NCBI RefSeq assembly: GCF_004295665.1
Contig: NZ_CP034759.1
Coordinates: 124,001 to 188,000, forward strand
Direction of reading: 5' to 3'
Length of the DNA stretch: 64,000 nucleotides
Source of the DNA: Litorilituus sediminis
GTDB taxonomy: Bacteria > Pseudomonadota > Gammaproteobacteria > Enterobacterales > Alteromonadaceae
Of this stretch, positions 43,842 to 54,066 are shown piece after piece (position 1 is the first letter of the stretch; each line of letters begins with the position of its first letter). The notes under the pieces were generated by a model, which searched no databases, was not told the origin of the DNA, and saw only the letters and a program-made list of their open reading frames with translations. The translations under genes and the position numbers were made by a program.

Positions 43842-45662
43842 ATGCTTAGTTACAAAGCCCCAGTAGCAGATATTAAATTTTTGATTGAAGATGTCTTTGA
43901 TTACTATGGTCATTATCAGAAAACACCTGAATTTGAAGAAGCAACGCCTGATTTAGTGGATGCGATTTTCCAAGAATGCGCTAAGTTCTGTGAAAATGAG
44001 TTATTACCTTTATATCAAAGTGGTGATAAAGAAGGTTGTCGTTTTGACAATGGCCAAGTGTTTACACCAAAAGGCTTTAAAGAAGCGTATCAGCAATATG
44101 TAGAGGGTGGTTGGCAGTCGTTATCTCATCCTGTAGAGCACGGTGGCCAGGGCTTGCCCCCTTCGCTAGGCATGGTGAAGTCTGAAATGATGGGTACGGC
44201 AAACTGGTCATGGGCTATGTACCCAGGTTTAAGCCATGGTGCAATGAATACGGTGCAAACTCATGGTAGCGAAGAGCAAAAAGAGCTTTATCTAACGCGT
44301 TTAACTGAAGGTACTTGGACAGGCACTATGTGCTTGACTGAGCCGCAATGTGGTACGGATTTAGGTCAAGTTAAAACGAAGGCAGTACCTAACGGTGATG
44401 GTACTTATAGTATCACGGGTACTAAGATCTTTATCTCTGCTGGTGAACATGACTTAACTGAAAATATTATTCATATTGTACTGGCACGACTGCCAGATGC
44501 CCCGGCGGGAACTCGTGGTATTTCATTATTTATCGTACCTAAAATTCAAACCGATCAACAAGGTAACTTAGGTGAGTTTAATAATGTAAGTTGTGGTTCA
44601 ATTGAAGATAAAATGGGCATTAAGGCATCTGCAACAGCAGTATTAAACTTTGATAATGCTCAAGGCGTGCTTATAGGCCCAGAAAATAAAGGCCTAGAGT
44701 GTATGTTTACCTTTATGAATACCGCACGTATTGGTACAGCATTACAAGGGGTATGTAGTGCTGAATTGGCTTACCAAAACTCATTAACTTATGCTAAAGA
44801 ACGCCTATCTATGCGCTCTTTAACAGGCAAGAAATATCCAGAGCAAGTTGCTGATCCTATTATTGTTCACCCTGATGTGCGCAAAATGTTAATGACACAA
44901 AAAGCGATTTCTGAAGGTGGTCGCGCCATGATTTATTATGCCGCTAAATTAGTGGACGATATTGAAATGGGCAAAACTGAGCAAGAAAGAGTTGAAGCGG
45001 ATGAACGACTTGGTTTTATTACCCCTATTTTGAAAGCTTTTTTAACTGAGCTTGGTTTAGAAAGTGCTAACCATGGTTTGCAAATTTTTGGTGGTCATGG
45101 CTACATAAAAGAGTGGGGCATGGAGCAAATTGTACGTGATGCGCGTATTTCAACGCTTTATGAAGGAACAACGGGTATTCAAGCATTAGATTTACTGGGA
45201 CGAAAAATACTATTAACTCGTGGCAAGTCATTAAATAACTTCACTAAAGAAGTGTTGATGTTCTGTAAAGACAAAAGTGTTTTATCTAAAAACCCTCATA
45301 AACGTCAAATGAATAAGTTTATTTGGCCATTAAGTAAAGCGGTTGCTAATTGGCAGCAATATTCACTAAGAATTGCACTTAAGGCGAAGAAAAATCGCGA
45401 CGTTGTTGGCTCAGCATCTGTCGATTACTTAATGTATTCTGGTTATATTGTTATGGCGTATTTTTGGGCGCAAATGGCTCAATCAGCATATGAAAAGCTG
45501 GCAACGGATGTTGAGAACAGAGACTTTTATCGAGCGAAAATTAAAACGGCTGAGTTTTACTTTGAGCGTTTACTTCCTCGTTGTAAAGCCCATGCAAAAA
45601 CTATGATGGCAGACCCAAAAACTTTGATGCAATTAGATCAAGAGTTACTTTCTTTCCTTTAG
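43842..45662 (+). CDS. Acyl-CoA dehydrogenase, DmdC-like
   Basis: This 606-residue flavoenzyme has the order N-terminal helical domain, beta domain (TGTMCLTEPQCGTDLGQVKTKA), C-terminal helices with the catalytic Glu region STLYEGTTGIQALDLLGRK, and an extra C-terminal domain. This long form includes 3-methylmercaptopropionyl-CoA dehydrogenases (DmdC) and related medium- or long-chain enzymes. The substrate cannot be told here. GGAG precedes the ATG. A FadR-like site upstream and fadE nearby favour a fatty-acid role. Confidence 0.88.
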   Translation: MLSYKAPVADIKFLIEDVFDYYGHYQKTPEFEEATPDLVDAIFQECAKFCENELLPLYQSGDKEGCRFDNGQVFTPKGFKEAYQQYVEGGWQSLSHPVEHGGQGLPPSLGMVKSEMMGTANWSWAMYPGLSHGAMNTVQTHGSEEQKELYLTRLTEGTWTGTMCLTEPQCGTDLGQVKTKAVPNGDGTYSITGTKIFISAGEHDLTENIIHIVLARLPDAPAGTRGISLFIVPKIQTDQQGNLGEFNNVSCGSIEDKMGIKASATAVLNFDNAQGVLIGPENKGLECMFTFMNTARIGTALQGVCSAELAYQNSLTYAKERLSMRSLTGKKYPEQVADPIIVHPDVRKMLMTQKAISEGGRAMIYYAAKLVDDIEMGKTEQERVEADERLGFITPILKAFLTELGLESANHGLQIFGGHGYIKEWGMEQIVRDARISTLYEGTTGIQALDLLGRKILLTRGKSLNNFTKEVLMFCKDKSVLSKNPHKRQMNKFIWPLSKAVANWQQYSLRIALKAKKNRDVVGSASVDYLMYSGYIVMAYFWAQMAQSAYEKLATDVENRDFYRAKIKTAEFYFERLLPRCKAHAKTMMADPKTLMQLDQELLSFL

Positions 45663-45677
45663 TTATAAAAGTAATGT

Positions 45678-45709
45678 AAAAAAACGCACTACATGTAGTG
45701 CGTTTTTTT
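45678..45709. terminator. Bidirectional terminator between acyl-CoA dehydrogenase and tetR
   Basis: A perfect 32-base palindrome has an ACGCACTACA-type arm and runs of seven A and seven T at the two ends. It serves both convergent genes. Confidence 0.92.
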
Positions 45710-45744
45710 GTTGCTACGTTTTTTGTAGCTAGATAATAGAAAAT

Positions 45745-46431
45745 TTATTTTAAGCCCATTACCCAGCCAATGATTTTTCGTGTGGTTGTCTCTATTTCTT
45801 TTACATCTATAGATTTTTTACATTGCGCCAAGTGACTGTATTTTAATTGAGTGAAGACAGTGCGCATTATTTTAGCATCCAACTCAGGATCAACTTTATT
45901 GAAAAAGCGGCATAAATACTCAAACGGCATTAATTGTGCCTGTTCATGCTGGCTTGCTAGTTGGCGAAGTTGCGGACTTACTTGAATCTCAGTAAATAAT
46001 AGTTGTTCAACAGCCAGCGAGGTTGCTTGGTTTTGAATATGATCATGTAGATAGTTTGCTGTGATACGTGATAATTGCTTACATAGCTGCTCTTTTACGG
46101 CTACTTTGCGTAAACTTGCTTTGTCGACACTATTAATTAAGGTAAATGCTTGCTCTAAGACAGAATCGCTGCGTGATAAAATTTGCTCAGAATTTAGTTT
46201 AAATGCCTGATGAATTAATTCTTGGATATCTTTAAAGTAGTAGGTTGTAAGCGATAATTGCAATTGTGCTTGGTTGGCAATTGCTCGGTGAGTGGTGCCT
46301 TTAATGCCTTTCTCGGCTAAGACATCAATAGCAGCAATTAACACCTTTTCACGTGTACGCTCTCCTTTAGTGCGGTGACGTAATTTAGTCTTATTTGCTG
46401 TATTGAGTGTGTCGAGTTCTGCTACTGTCAT
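45745..46431 (-). CDS. TetR-family transcriptional regulator
   Basis: This 228-residue repressor has an N-terminal helix-turn-helix (about 25–70; GTTHRAIANQAQLQLSLTTYYFKD) and a ligand-binding helical domain. It lies between the two acyl-CoA dehydrogenase genes, on the same strand as fadE and downstream of it, so control of fatty-acid genes is likely. It could be a functional analogue of PsrA, but neither ligand nor target is proven. Confidence 0.85.
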   Translation of the reverse strand: MTVAELDTLNTANKTKLRHRTKGERTREKVLIAAIDVLAEKGIKGTTHRAIANQAQLQLSLTTYYFKDIQELIHQAFKLNSEQILSRSDSVLEQAFTLINSVDKASLRKVAVKEQLCKQLSRITANYLHDHIQNQATSLAVEQLLFTEIQVSPQLRQLASQHEQAQLMPFEYLCRFFNKVDPELDAKIMRTVFTQLKYSHLAQCKKSIDVKEIETTTRKIIGWVMGLK

Positions 46432-46446
46432 AGAGGTAATTACTGT

Positions 46447-46473
46447 AATCTAGAAAAGAATATTAACTAGATT
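46447..46473. promoter_or_regulatory. Inverted repeat upstream of tetR
   Basis: AATCTAG and CTAGATT are perfect arms around 13 bases, 16 bp upstream of the tetR start. This is the usual place for an autoregulatory operator. Composition is AT-rich, so chance cannot be excluded. Confidence 0.35.
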
Positions 46474-46540
46474 TTAACATTCTTTTTTGCTATATCGTGA
46501 AAAAAGTTGTTATACCAGCATTACATTTATGTACAGTTAG

Positions 46541-48970
46541 TTACATTTTGTTTTTTGCCGCGACAAGCTCGCTCGAATCAAAGTCATCGACATTAATTGT
46601 CCATAGACGACTTTGCTCCGCTTTAATCAGTAATTCAGCTTCAGCTTTTGAAATAATTTTCGCAGCTAAGGCTTGCTCTGCTAGTTTATCTAGTTGATAA
46701 AAAGGTGGCTCTTGTTTTAATGACAAGCAGATCTTTTGATAAATACCTTCACAATTAATAATATCTTCCAATGCTTGTTCCAGCTTACCAAAAAGGTTAC
46801 TGCCATCACGGGTAAGGTATTGTCCTTTTCCTAGTCTAGCTCTTGTTGCGTTATGCGTTTGCAATAACTGCGCAACTTTATGATCTATAAGATCACTTGG
46901 TTTTTTCAACCAACGACCAAATGGGAATATGATTAACCTTAATGCTCGTGCTAACCAAGGTTTGCCTAAATTATTCAGTAGCTCATCAATAGCATGTTGA
47001 ATATTGAACAGGCAATCTTCTACAGCCCATTGAAGTAATGGTAAATCTGCTTGGTGTCTGCCTTCATCGTTATAACGCTTTAATGCTGCGGTGGCTAAGT
47101 ATAAGTTACTAAGAATATCACCTAGTCTTGCTGATATACGCTCTTTTCGTTTTAACTCTGAGCCCATTGCTAGCATGGCAATATCTGAGAGCATAGCTAA
47201 GTTAGCACTAAAACGAGTTAGCAGCTGATAGTAACGTTTAGTTTCGTCAGTAAAAGGTGCTTTCAGACAGTATGCACCGGTAAAAGAGAACCATAAGCTT
47301 CTGCTGATGTTGCTAATACTAAAGCCAATATGACCAAAGAGGGCATGATCAAAATCGCTTTGTGCTTGCTCTGGGTTGTCGTTATTGGCAGCGGCCAACT
47401 CGGCTAATACATAAGGGTGACATCTTATAGCGCCTTGTCCGTAGATGATCATACTCCGCGTTAAAATATTTGCTCCCTCAACAGTCACAGCAATTGGTGC
47501 GCCCTGATAACCGCGCGCAAGGTAATTATTCGGTCCCATACAAATACCTTTACCACCATGAATATCCATGGCATCAATGATGGATGTGCGCATTTTTTCA
47601 GTTAAATGGTATTTTGAAATGGCAGATATAACTGAGGGCTTCTCGCCTAAATCAATGGCACCTGTTGACATAGTTGTTACAGCATCCATTAGGTAAGCAT
47701 TACCGCCAAGGCGTGCTAATGGCTCTTCAACGCCTTCCATTTTACCAATAGGGATTTTAAATTGTCGTCTAATGCGACAATAAGCCCCTGTTGCTAATGC
47801 CGCAGATTTAATGCCGCCAGCACTGTTTGATGGCAAGGTGATGGCTCTGCCAACAGATAAACATTCAACGAGCATACGCCAGCCTTGCCCCGCCATGTCT
47901 TTACCACCGATGATAAAATCTAGCGGAACAAAAACGTCTTTTCCTTGGGTTGGTCCATTTTGAAATGGTACGTTTAACGGAAAATGTCGTCTACCTATGG
48001 TGATTCCCGCTATGTCTGTTGGGATAAGTGCACAGGTAATACCTAACTCTTCTTTATCACCTAATAAATGCTCAGGATCATTTAACTTAAACGCTAAACC
48101 TAGCACGGTAGCTATCGGAGCAAGGGTGATATAGCGCTTGTTCCAGTTAAGGCGCATGCCTAATACTTCTTTGCCATCGAACTCGCCATAGCAAACAATG
48201 CCGCTATCGGGAATAGCACCGGCATCTGAGCCAGCTTCTGGGCTAGTTAAAGCAAAGCAGGGGATTTCTTTACCTTGTGCTAAACGGGGTAAATAATAAT
48301 CTTGTTGTTCTTTTGTGCCGTATTCTTGTAGTAATTCACCAGGGCCTAATGAGTTGGGTACGCCAACCGTACTGGCTAAAACAGAGCTTACTCCGGTAAG
48401 TTTTTGTAATACGCGAGACTGTGCATACGCTGAAAACTCTAGGCCACCATATTGTTTTTTGATAATCATGGCAAAGAATTGATTGTCTTTTAAAAACTGC
48501 CATACCTCATCTGATAAATCGGCAATTTCATGGGTAGTATGCCAATCATTGACCATGGCACATACTTCTTCTACTGGGCCTTCTAAAAAGCTTTTTTCTT
48601 GCGAGCTTAGTCTAGGTTGAGGGTAGTTATGTAGCTTTTTCCAGTCAGGATTACCCCGAAATAGGTCGGCATCAAACCAAGTGGTACCTGCATCAAGCGC
48701 TTCTTGCTCGGTTGATGACATTTGCGGCATGATTTTTTTAAAGATGGTTAATAAAGGTAAGCTAATAAACTGCTTTCGAATACTCTCAATGTTCAGAGGC
48801 AGTGCAATAACCGCAAATAGCAACCAAGATATAAAGCCAATAACATTGAAAAAGCTGCCAATGGCCATGAGAGCCATAAAGCTTAATGTATAGCTTGATA
48901 AAGAAACTCTAGCGTAGGTCATAAACCAAGTTAATGCTGTGGCAAAAAATAGCCAAATAATAATATCCAC
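46541..48970 (-). CDS. fadE: Acyl-CoA dehydrogenase FadE
   Basis: FadE catalyses the first step of beta-oxidation at the inner membrane. The product is 809 residues: two N-terminal membrane helices (about 1–60), the acyl-CoA dehydrogenase core ([40 protein letters not shown] with the catalytic Glu), and the C-terminal DUF1974 region. The length matches the E. coli type. The GTG at 48970 has AAAAGGAA five bases upstream and is preferred to the TTG at 48991. It is followed by tetR on the same strand. Confidence 0.94.
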   Translation of the reverse strand: MDIIIWLFFATALTWFMTYARVSLSSYTLSFMALMAIGSFFNVIGFISWLLFAVIALPLNIESIRKQFISLPLLTIFKKIMPQMSSTEQEALDAGTTWFDADLFRGNPDWKKLHNYPQPRLSSQEKSFLEGPVEEVCAMVNDWHTTHEIADLSDEVWQFLKDNQFFAMIIKKQYGGLEFSAYAQSRVLQKLTGVSSVLASTVGVPNSLGPGELLQEYGTKEQQDYYLPRLAQGKEIPCFALTSPEAGSDAGAIPDSGIVCYGEFDGKEVLGMRLNWNKRYITLAPIATVLGLAFKLNDPEHLLGDKEELGITCALIPTDIAGITIGRRHFPLNVPFQNGPTQGKDVFVPLDFIIGGKDMAGQGWRMLVECLSVGRAITLPSNSAGGIKSAALATGAYCRIRRQFKIPIGKMEGVEEPLARLGGNAYLMDAVTTMSTGAIDLGEKPSVISAISKYHLTEKMRTSIIDAMDIHGGKGICMGPNNYLARGYQGAPIAVTVEGANILTRSMIIYGQGAIRCHPYVLAELAAANNDNPEQAQSDFDHALFGHIGFSISNISRSLWFSFTGAYCLKAPFTDETKRYYQLLTRFSANLAMLSDIAMLAMGSELKRKERISARLGDILSNLYLATAALKRYNDEGRHQADLPLLQWAVEDCLFNIQHAIDELLNNLGKPWLARALRLIIFPFGRWLKKPSDLIDHKVAQLLQTHNATRARLGKGQYLTRDGSNLFGKLEQALEDIINCEGIYQKICLSLKQEPPFYQLDKLAEQALAAKIISKAEAELLIKAEQSRLWTINVDDFDSSELVAAKNKM

Positions 48971-49183
48971 AAAGATTCCTTTTAATGTCAATTGTTATGC
49001 TGTTTAACCGATTCAACGGCTAACAGTGAATTTAAAGTATTTGAAATTTAATAAAATTTTAGTCAATGTTATACTCTATTTATAGAACAATTTACTCAAT
49101 ATAGCCAAGCAAAGTTATAGAATATTATTTTCTTTATATAGTGCTGTACTGTATTGATAAAACAGAAGTATTCGGGGATTACA

Positions 49184-50005
49184 ATGTGTGAATTATTAGC
49201 GATGTCTGCTAACGTACCCACAGATATTTGCTTTAGTTTTAGTGGCCTAATGCAGCGTGGTGGTAATACCGGGCCACATAAAGATGGCTGGGGGGTTACC
49301 TTTTATGAAGGGAAGGGCTGTCGTAGCTTTAAAGATCCTATGCCAAGTGCTCAATCGCCTATTGCTGAGCTTGTGACTAAATACCCGATGAAGAGTGAAG
49401 CGGTTGTTTGTCATATTCGCCAAGCTAATTCAGGTGCAGTTTGTTTAGAGAATACTCACCCTTTTGTTAGGCAAATGTGGGGCAAGAACTGGACATATGC
49501 TCATAATGGTCAGCTTAAGGATTTTCACAAAGCTTTACCGATAAAATTACATTTACCTATAGGTACAACAGATAGCGAGCACGCATTTTGCTGGATACTC
49601 GATCAGTTACATCTTGAGTTTGGCGCAGAGCAGCCTAAAGCAACAGTATTGTTTAGCTTTATTGCCAAGCTGAGTCATAAGATTGATGCTTTGGGTGTTG
49701 CCAATATTATTATCACTGATGGTGAGTCGTTATTTGCTTATTGTTCCAATAACCTGCATTGGCTAACAAGAAAAGCTCCTTTTGGCCAAGCCAGTTTAAT
49801 TGATGCGGAAATGGCGGTTGATTTTCAACAAGAAACAACGCCGAATGATATTGTCACTGTTATCGCGACTAAGCCATTAACAGATGATGAAACTTGGCAT
49901 AAAATGAAGCCGACACAATGGCAGTTGTTTTGTTTGGGTGAGCTAGTTGCCGGCAGTATTGAAGATGTTAATGCGACAGTTCCGGCTGAAAGCTCCAAGC
50001 AATAA
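49184..50005 (+). CDS. Class II glutamine amidotransferase (YafJ-like)
   Basis: This 273-residue protein begins Met-Cys (MCELLAMSANVPTD), as required for an N-terminal-nucleophile amidotransferase after removal of Met, which fixes the ATG at 49184 (GGGGA upstream). The motifs GGNTGPHKDGWGVTFY, CHIRQAN and the NTHPF block are typical. No synthetase domain is attached, so the ammonia acceptor is unknown. YafJ relatives are widespread and uncharacterised. Its 3' end overlaps the convergent rlmF gene by 38 bp. Confidence 0.88.
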   Translation: MCELLAMSANVPTDICFSFSGLMQRGGNTGPHKDGWGVTFYEGKGCRSFKDPMPSAQSPIAELVTKYPMKSEAVVCHIRQANSGAVCLENTHPFVRQMWGKNWTYAHNGQLKDFHKALPIKLHLPIGTTDSEHAFCWILDQLHLEFGAEQPKATVLFSFIAKLSHKIDALGVANIIITDGESLFAYCSNNLHWLTRKAPFGQASLIDAEMAVDFQQETTPNDIVTVIATKPLTDDETWHKMKPTQWQLFCLGELVAGSIEDVNATVPAESSKQ

Positions 50006-50903
50006 ATCGGCTAATTTTTTGCCCTTGCGCCATTTTAACCACTTTAAATTGGGTAACATTCGCTTTTTTTAAGCTAAGTTTTATCGGTGATAAGCTGTCT
50101 TTTTTCGAAATCAGCGAAGTAAACCAAAGTACTTGTTTTTGGTACTGTTTACTCTCTTTAATCATAGTGCGGATGAATGCTACTTCTCCGCCTTCACACC
50201 AAAGCTCTGCTTTTTGACCACTAAAATTTAATTTACCTTGTTTTGCCGCCGTTTTTTGCTTGAGGTTTTGCCACTTTTGCTGACTACCTTTTTGCGCATC
50301 TGCTAATGATTTGTGAAAGGGGGGATTACACATGGTTAAGTGGTAAAAATCATCAGGTTGGATAATGCCGCAAAAAATGTTTTTACGACTTTTTTGTAAT
50401 TGACAGCTGATAGCATTAGCTAACTCACCGTTTTTTGAAATTATTTTTTTAGCTGAGGCAATTGAATTTTTATCAATATCTGTGCCGGTAAAATGCCAAC
50501 CATATTCTTTAAAGCCTAAAATAGGGTAGATACAACCTGCGCCAGTACCAATATCCAGTACGCGTGTTGTTTGTTTGTTTGCAACTAATACTTTGGTTGT
50601 TGATTTAAGTAAATCAGCTAGGTAATGAATATAATCAACACGACCAGGTATTGCCGGGCAAAGGTTCTCTTTAGGGATTTGCCAGTAAGCTAGTTGGTAG
50701 TGTGCCTTTAATAGTGCGGTATTAAGGGCATTAACGGCTTCTTCATCACTAAAGTTAATGGTGGTTTTGCCTGAGTGAGCATTTTTTATTAGGTGTTTGG
50801 CAAGTGCAGTATGCGCTTTTACTAAAAGGTCAAAATGATAACCTGATCTATGTTTATTTCGGGGATGCAAATTAGCCTTAATTGTTAGCGAAGGTTTAGC
50901 CAT
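49968..50903 (-). CDS. rlmF: 23S rRNA m6A1618 methyltransferase
   Basis: RlmF methylates A1618 of 23S rRNA. The 311-residue protein starts LTIKANLHPRNKHRSGYHFD after a few residues. It has the S-adenosylmethionine loop LDIGTGAGCIYPIL and the adenine-N6 catalytic motif NPPF (MCNPPFHKS). The length is normal. The last 38 bp overlap the convergent amidotransferase gene in antisense. The DUF2947 gene lies 9 bp upstream on the same strand, so they are probably cotranscribed. Confidence 0.93.
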   Translation of the reverse strand: MAKPSLTIKANLHPRNKHRSGYHFDLLVKAHTALAKHLIKNAHSGKTTINFSDEEAVNALNTALLKAHYQLAYWQIPKENLCPAIPGRVDYIHYLADLLKSTTKVLVANKQTTRVLDIGTGAGCIYPILGFKEYGWHFTGTDIDKNSIASAKKIISKNGELANAISCQLQKSRKNIFCGIIQPDDFYHLTMCNPPFHKSLADAQKGSQQKWQNLKQKTAAKQGKLNFSGQKAELWCEGGEVAFIRTMIKESKQYQKQVLWFTSLISKKDSLSPIKLSLKKANVTQFKVVKMAQGQKISRFIAWSFQPELSH

Positions 50904-50912
50904 AATACGCGC

Positions 50913-51392
50913 TTAATTGTTGGGCTTTTGGCCAATTTTGAAATAGCCATTGCTGTTAAATTGCACTGCTTCTTTACGTTTTTTGCCAATTAAGATGCTG
51001 CCATCATCCATAAATAGAAAGTTCTTCCAACAGCGCTGAAATACGGCCCACGTTGTTTCAAATACTTGGTTTCTATCGGTGCAGTAATAGACAACCGTAT
51101 TAACATCCCAATTTAAGTGTTGTAATACTAAGTCAGGTAAGGCTACTTCATCGCTATCCCAAATACCTTCCCACTTTCCTTGTTCTGACCAATTTTTGTT
51201 ATCAAACGGCCAGTCACCATTTTTAAAAAAATCAGGGTGATCTACTTGTTTGCTGATAAATTGGTCCCAGAGCACATTGGAGCGACTTGAAGTCATGGGC
51301 TTTATTTTAGTCAGGTCATCATCACTTATTGGTAAGCTTTTATGTTTAAAAACCCAAGCGTTTTTAAGTTGATCTAATGGCAGGTAATTCAT
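50913..51392 (-). CDS. DUF2947 protein
   Basis: This 159-residue cytosolic protein is rich in Trp and aromatic residues (WVFKHKSLPISDDDL, NWSEQGKWEGIWDSDEVAL, FQRCWKNFLFMDDGS) and matches what I know of DUF2947, a family of unknown function in marine gammaproteobacteria. The ATG at 51392 is chosen over the preceding TTG. It is 9 bp upstream of rlmF. Confidence 0.75.
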   Translation of the reverse strand: MNYLPLDQLKNAWVFKHKSLPISDDDLTKIKPMTSSRSNVLWDQFISKQVDHPDFFKNGDWPFDNKNWSEQGKWEGIWDSDEVALPDLVLQHLNWDVNTVVYYCTDRNQVFETTWAVFQRCWKNFLFMDDGSILIGKKRKEAVQFNSNGYFKIGQKPNN

Positions 51393-51574
51393 CAATGGAA
51401 CTCTTTATGAAAGCGAGCGCAAATTATATCAGCTCTATAAAAATAACCTAGTAGAGTTTAAATTAATTATTGCAAAATAGTCCTGCATTACAGGGTAAAT
51501 TAGTTAATGTTTTACGATAAGGAAATATGATATGTTTACAGTTATTTCAATAATTTATCAATCAGTTTGGTGTC

Positions 51575-52066
51575 ATGGTTAAGATAATAATAGCTTTCAT
51601 ATTGACTATAGCCTTAACGGCTTGCCAGCTTAATGGCGATATGACAAAAACGCAGTATCAAGTATTCGTTAATCAAGGTGATAGCTTGCCATTAACTAAA
51701 ATTCAGACAATTGATGGTGATACGATAAATTTACAAAATCAGAATAAACGAAAGCTCATTGTACTTTTTGCTACTTGGTGCTCAGACTCCAACCGCTTAT
51801 TGCGGGCTTTAAATACCTCTGATTTTGTTGTTGATAATGACATAGAGGTAGTTGCCATTGCCAGAGAAGAAGATGCAGAAACAGTTGCGCTTTGGCGAGA
51901 TATTAATGAGATTAATGTCCCCTTGGCAATAGATCCTAATCGGGAGATTTATCAGCGCTTTGCTAGCGCGGGTATTCCTCGTTTAATTATGGTAACTAAG
52001 GATAATCGTATTGCCAGCATGGTACTTGCCGAAGGCTATAAGCAACTTGATTATATTCAGTGGTAA
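51575..52066 (+). CDS. Thioredoxin-fold lipoprotein, TlpA-like
   Basis: This 163-residue protein has a lipoprotein signal (cysteine about 17, LTAC) and a TlpA/AhpC-like thioredoxin fold: LIVLFATWCSDSNRLLRALN, a central helix, and the cis-Pro loop SAGIPRLIMV. The active site reads WCSDS, so only the first cysteine of the usual WCxxC is present. It may be a peroxidase-like or single-cysteine redox protein, or a non-redox binding protein. Confidence 0.78.
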   Translation: MVKIIIAFILTIALTACQLNGDMTKTQYQVFVNQGDSLPLTKIQTIDGDTINLQNQNKRKLIVLFATWCSDSNRLLRALNTSDFVVDNDIEVVAIAREEDAETVALWRDINEINVPLAIDPNREIYQRFASAGIPRLIMVTKDNRIASMVLAEGYKQLDYIQW

Positions 52067-52093
52067 GTTTTAAAAAGTTGCTCGTGTCTGCTG

Positions 52094-53974
52094 TTAAACA
52101 ACAAATTTTTCTAAGTATATTTGTTGTTGGTTCACTTCTTCAACTAGCTGCTCATTGGTATTAAATTGTTGTTTAGAGAAGTCTCCAACTTGAATGCTAA
52201 TATCATTAATATGTAAGGTGTTTTTATTAATCTCTTCTATCACAACACTTTGCTCTTCTATTGCTGTCGCTATTTGGATATTCCTATCCATAATATCTTT
52301 TACTGCCCCTGATATCTCACTTAACATTTCATTGGCAGATTCAGTGTGCTGCACACATGACTCGGCTTTATTTTTACTTTCGTTCATAGCCGTTTGCACC
52401 TTGTTAGAAAAGTGCTGAATTTGTTCTATCATGGCTTTAATTTCAGTTGTTGACTCTTGAGTTCTTGAGGCGAGTGTTCTTACTTCATCTGCTACTACGG
52501 CAAATCCTCTGCCTTGTTCACCTGCACGTGCAGCTTCGATAGCAGCATTAAGTGCTAGCAGGTTTGTTTGCTCTGCTACTCCGTTAATTACCGACAGTAT
52601 TTGTTCTATATTTTGGCTATATTCAGCTAATTGATTACTAAGTTGCTGTGAGGTAGAAATGGACTCAGATAATTCAGAGACATCAAGCGAGGTTTGGGAG
52701 AATACGCTTCTACCTTCTTCAGCACGATCATTAACGGATGTAATCGAGCTGGCGGCATCTTGAGCACTTGCGGCAATATCTGTTGATGTGGCGCTCATTT
52801 CATTCATTGCCGTTGCTAAACTATCAACTAAGCCAACTTGCTCAATAAGTTGTTGGCTTGATTGAGTTGAAAGCTCTTTTGCGCTATCACTCTTTTCTAC
52901 CACCAGGGCAGCTTTATGTTTTATATCTTTTACTAACTTTTGTAGGCTTTCTAGAAAACTATTAAAATTACTGGCAACTGCGCCACATTCGTCGTCTGAT
53001 TTTATCGATAACCTTTGCGTTAAGTCACCACCACCAGAAGCAATTTCTTTTATTGCCGCTTCAAGGTCATCTAATGGTAGTAGTAATTGTTTAGCAAGTT
53101 TTCTAAGGATAAAAATACATAAAGCAATACTGAAAATTGCGAATAATATCGTACGTAATGTGAGTGCTGATAATGATTCATAGACTTTATCTTTATCAAG
53201 CAACACGGTTAAATACCAATCGACACCACTGGTATTAGGCAAGGGGTAGAAGTAGATAAGTTGATCAATACCTTGATGGCTGAACCTGATGATTTTTCCC
53301 GTTTTATTTGGTGATTGCTGGTAAATATCTTGAGTACTTTTTCCATTTAATTTGGCATCTGGGTGAGTGATTATTTTGCCGCTGCTATCTGTTATAAAGG
53401 CAAAGCCCGTATCATTGAAATTAATGGTATTAACGCTTTTAGCAATAACATCTAGACTTAAGTCGCCACCTAAAACGCCTTTAAATGTCCCTTGATCATA
53501 AACAGGGGTTACCACAGATAGTAATAATTCATTTGTTGCCGCATCGATATAGGGAGCAGTATAAATGGTAGCATTTTTTTGTTTTGCTAATGCATACCAA
53601 GGTCGTTGTCTAAAATCGACATTTTTTGGGTTTTGCCTGTCTGGGTTGTTTGAACGCAATCCTGTTTCATTATCTAAGGTACCAAAGACCAGTAAAAAAT
53701 CGGTTTTTAATGCGCTAATTTCTAGAGAATTCTGGAACGATTCTGGTGAGTATTCACGTTCAATATTACTTTTAACTAATTCTATTTGTGCTGTTTTTCC
53801 TGCTAACCAACTACTGATGTTTTGAGCAAGCAGTGAAGAGTTATCTTGAACATAAGCTTGAGTTTTTTCTTCTAAGGTAGTGTCGACGAGTAGATAGGTT
53901 GAAAAGGATAACAATGAGATAACGATAAAAATAACGATGCCTGATGCGACGGAAAATTTAGTTCTTATTTTCAT
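52094..53974 (-). CDS. Methyl-accepting chemotaxis protein with dCache sensor
   Basis: This 626-residue inner-membrane chemoreceptor has TM1 (about 5–30) and a periplasmic dCache_1-type domain (about 35–275; [33 protein letters not shown]). TM2 (about 280–300), a HAMP domain and the cytoplasmic signalling domain with hairpin [20 protein letters not shown] follow. dCache domains often bind amino acids. The ATG at 53974 with AGGTAA upstream is used. It is divergent from the porin and binding-protein genes, which may handle the same solute. Confidence 0.9.
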   Translation of the reverse strand: MKIRTKFSVASGIVIFIVISLLSFSTYLLVDTTLEEKTQAYVQDNSSLLAQNISSWLAGKTAQIELVKSNIEREYSPESFQNSLEISALKTDFLLVFGTLDNETGLRSNNPDRQNPKNVDFRQRPWYALAKQKNATIYTAPYIDAATNELLLSVVTPVYDQGTFKGVLGGDLSLDVIAKSVNTINFNDTGFAFITDSSGKIITHPDAKLNGKSTQDIYQQSPNKTGKIIRFSHQGIDQLIYFYPLPNTSGVDWYLTVLLDKDKVYESLSALTLRTILFAIFSIALCIFILRKLAKQLLLPLDDLEAAIKEIASGGGDLTQRLSIKSDDECGAVASNFNSFLESLQKLVKDIKHKAALVVEKSDSAKELSTQSSQQLIEQVGLVDSLATAMNEMSATSTDIAASAQDAASSITSVNDRAEEGRSVFSQTSLDVSELSESISTSQQLSNQLAEYSQNIEQILSVINGVAEQTNLLALNAAIEAARAGEQGRGFAVVADEVRTLASRTQESTTEIKAMIEQIQHFSNKVQTAMNESKNKAESCVQHTESANEMLSEISGAVKDIMDRNIQIATAIEEQSVVIEEINKNTLHINDISIQVGDFSKQQFNTNEQLVEEVNQQQIYLEKFVV

Positions 53975-54066
53975 GTGATTTACCTGCATGCAAAGGAATA
54001 ACAATTCCATAATATTGAATAATATAGTCTACACTTTTACATACTGTGAACTTTTGGATTATTTTT

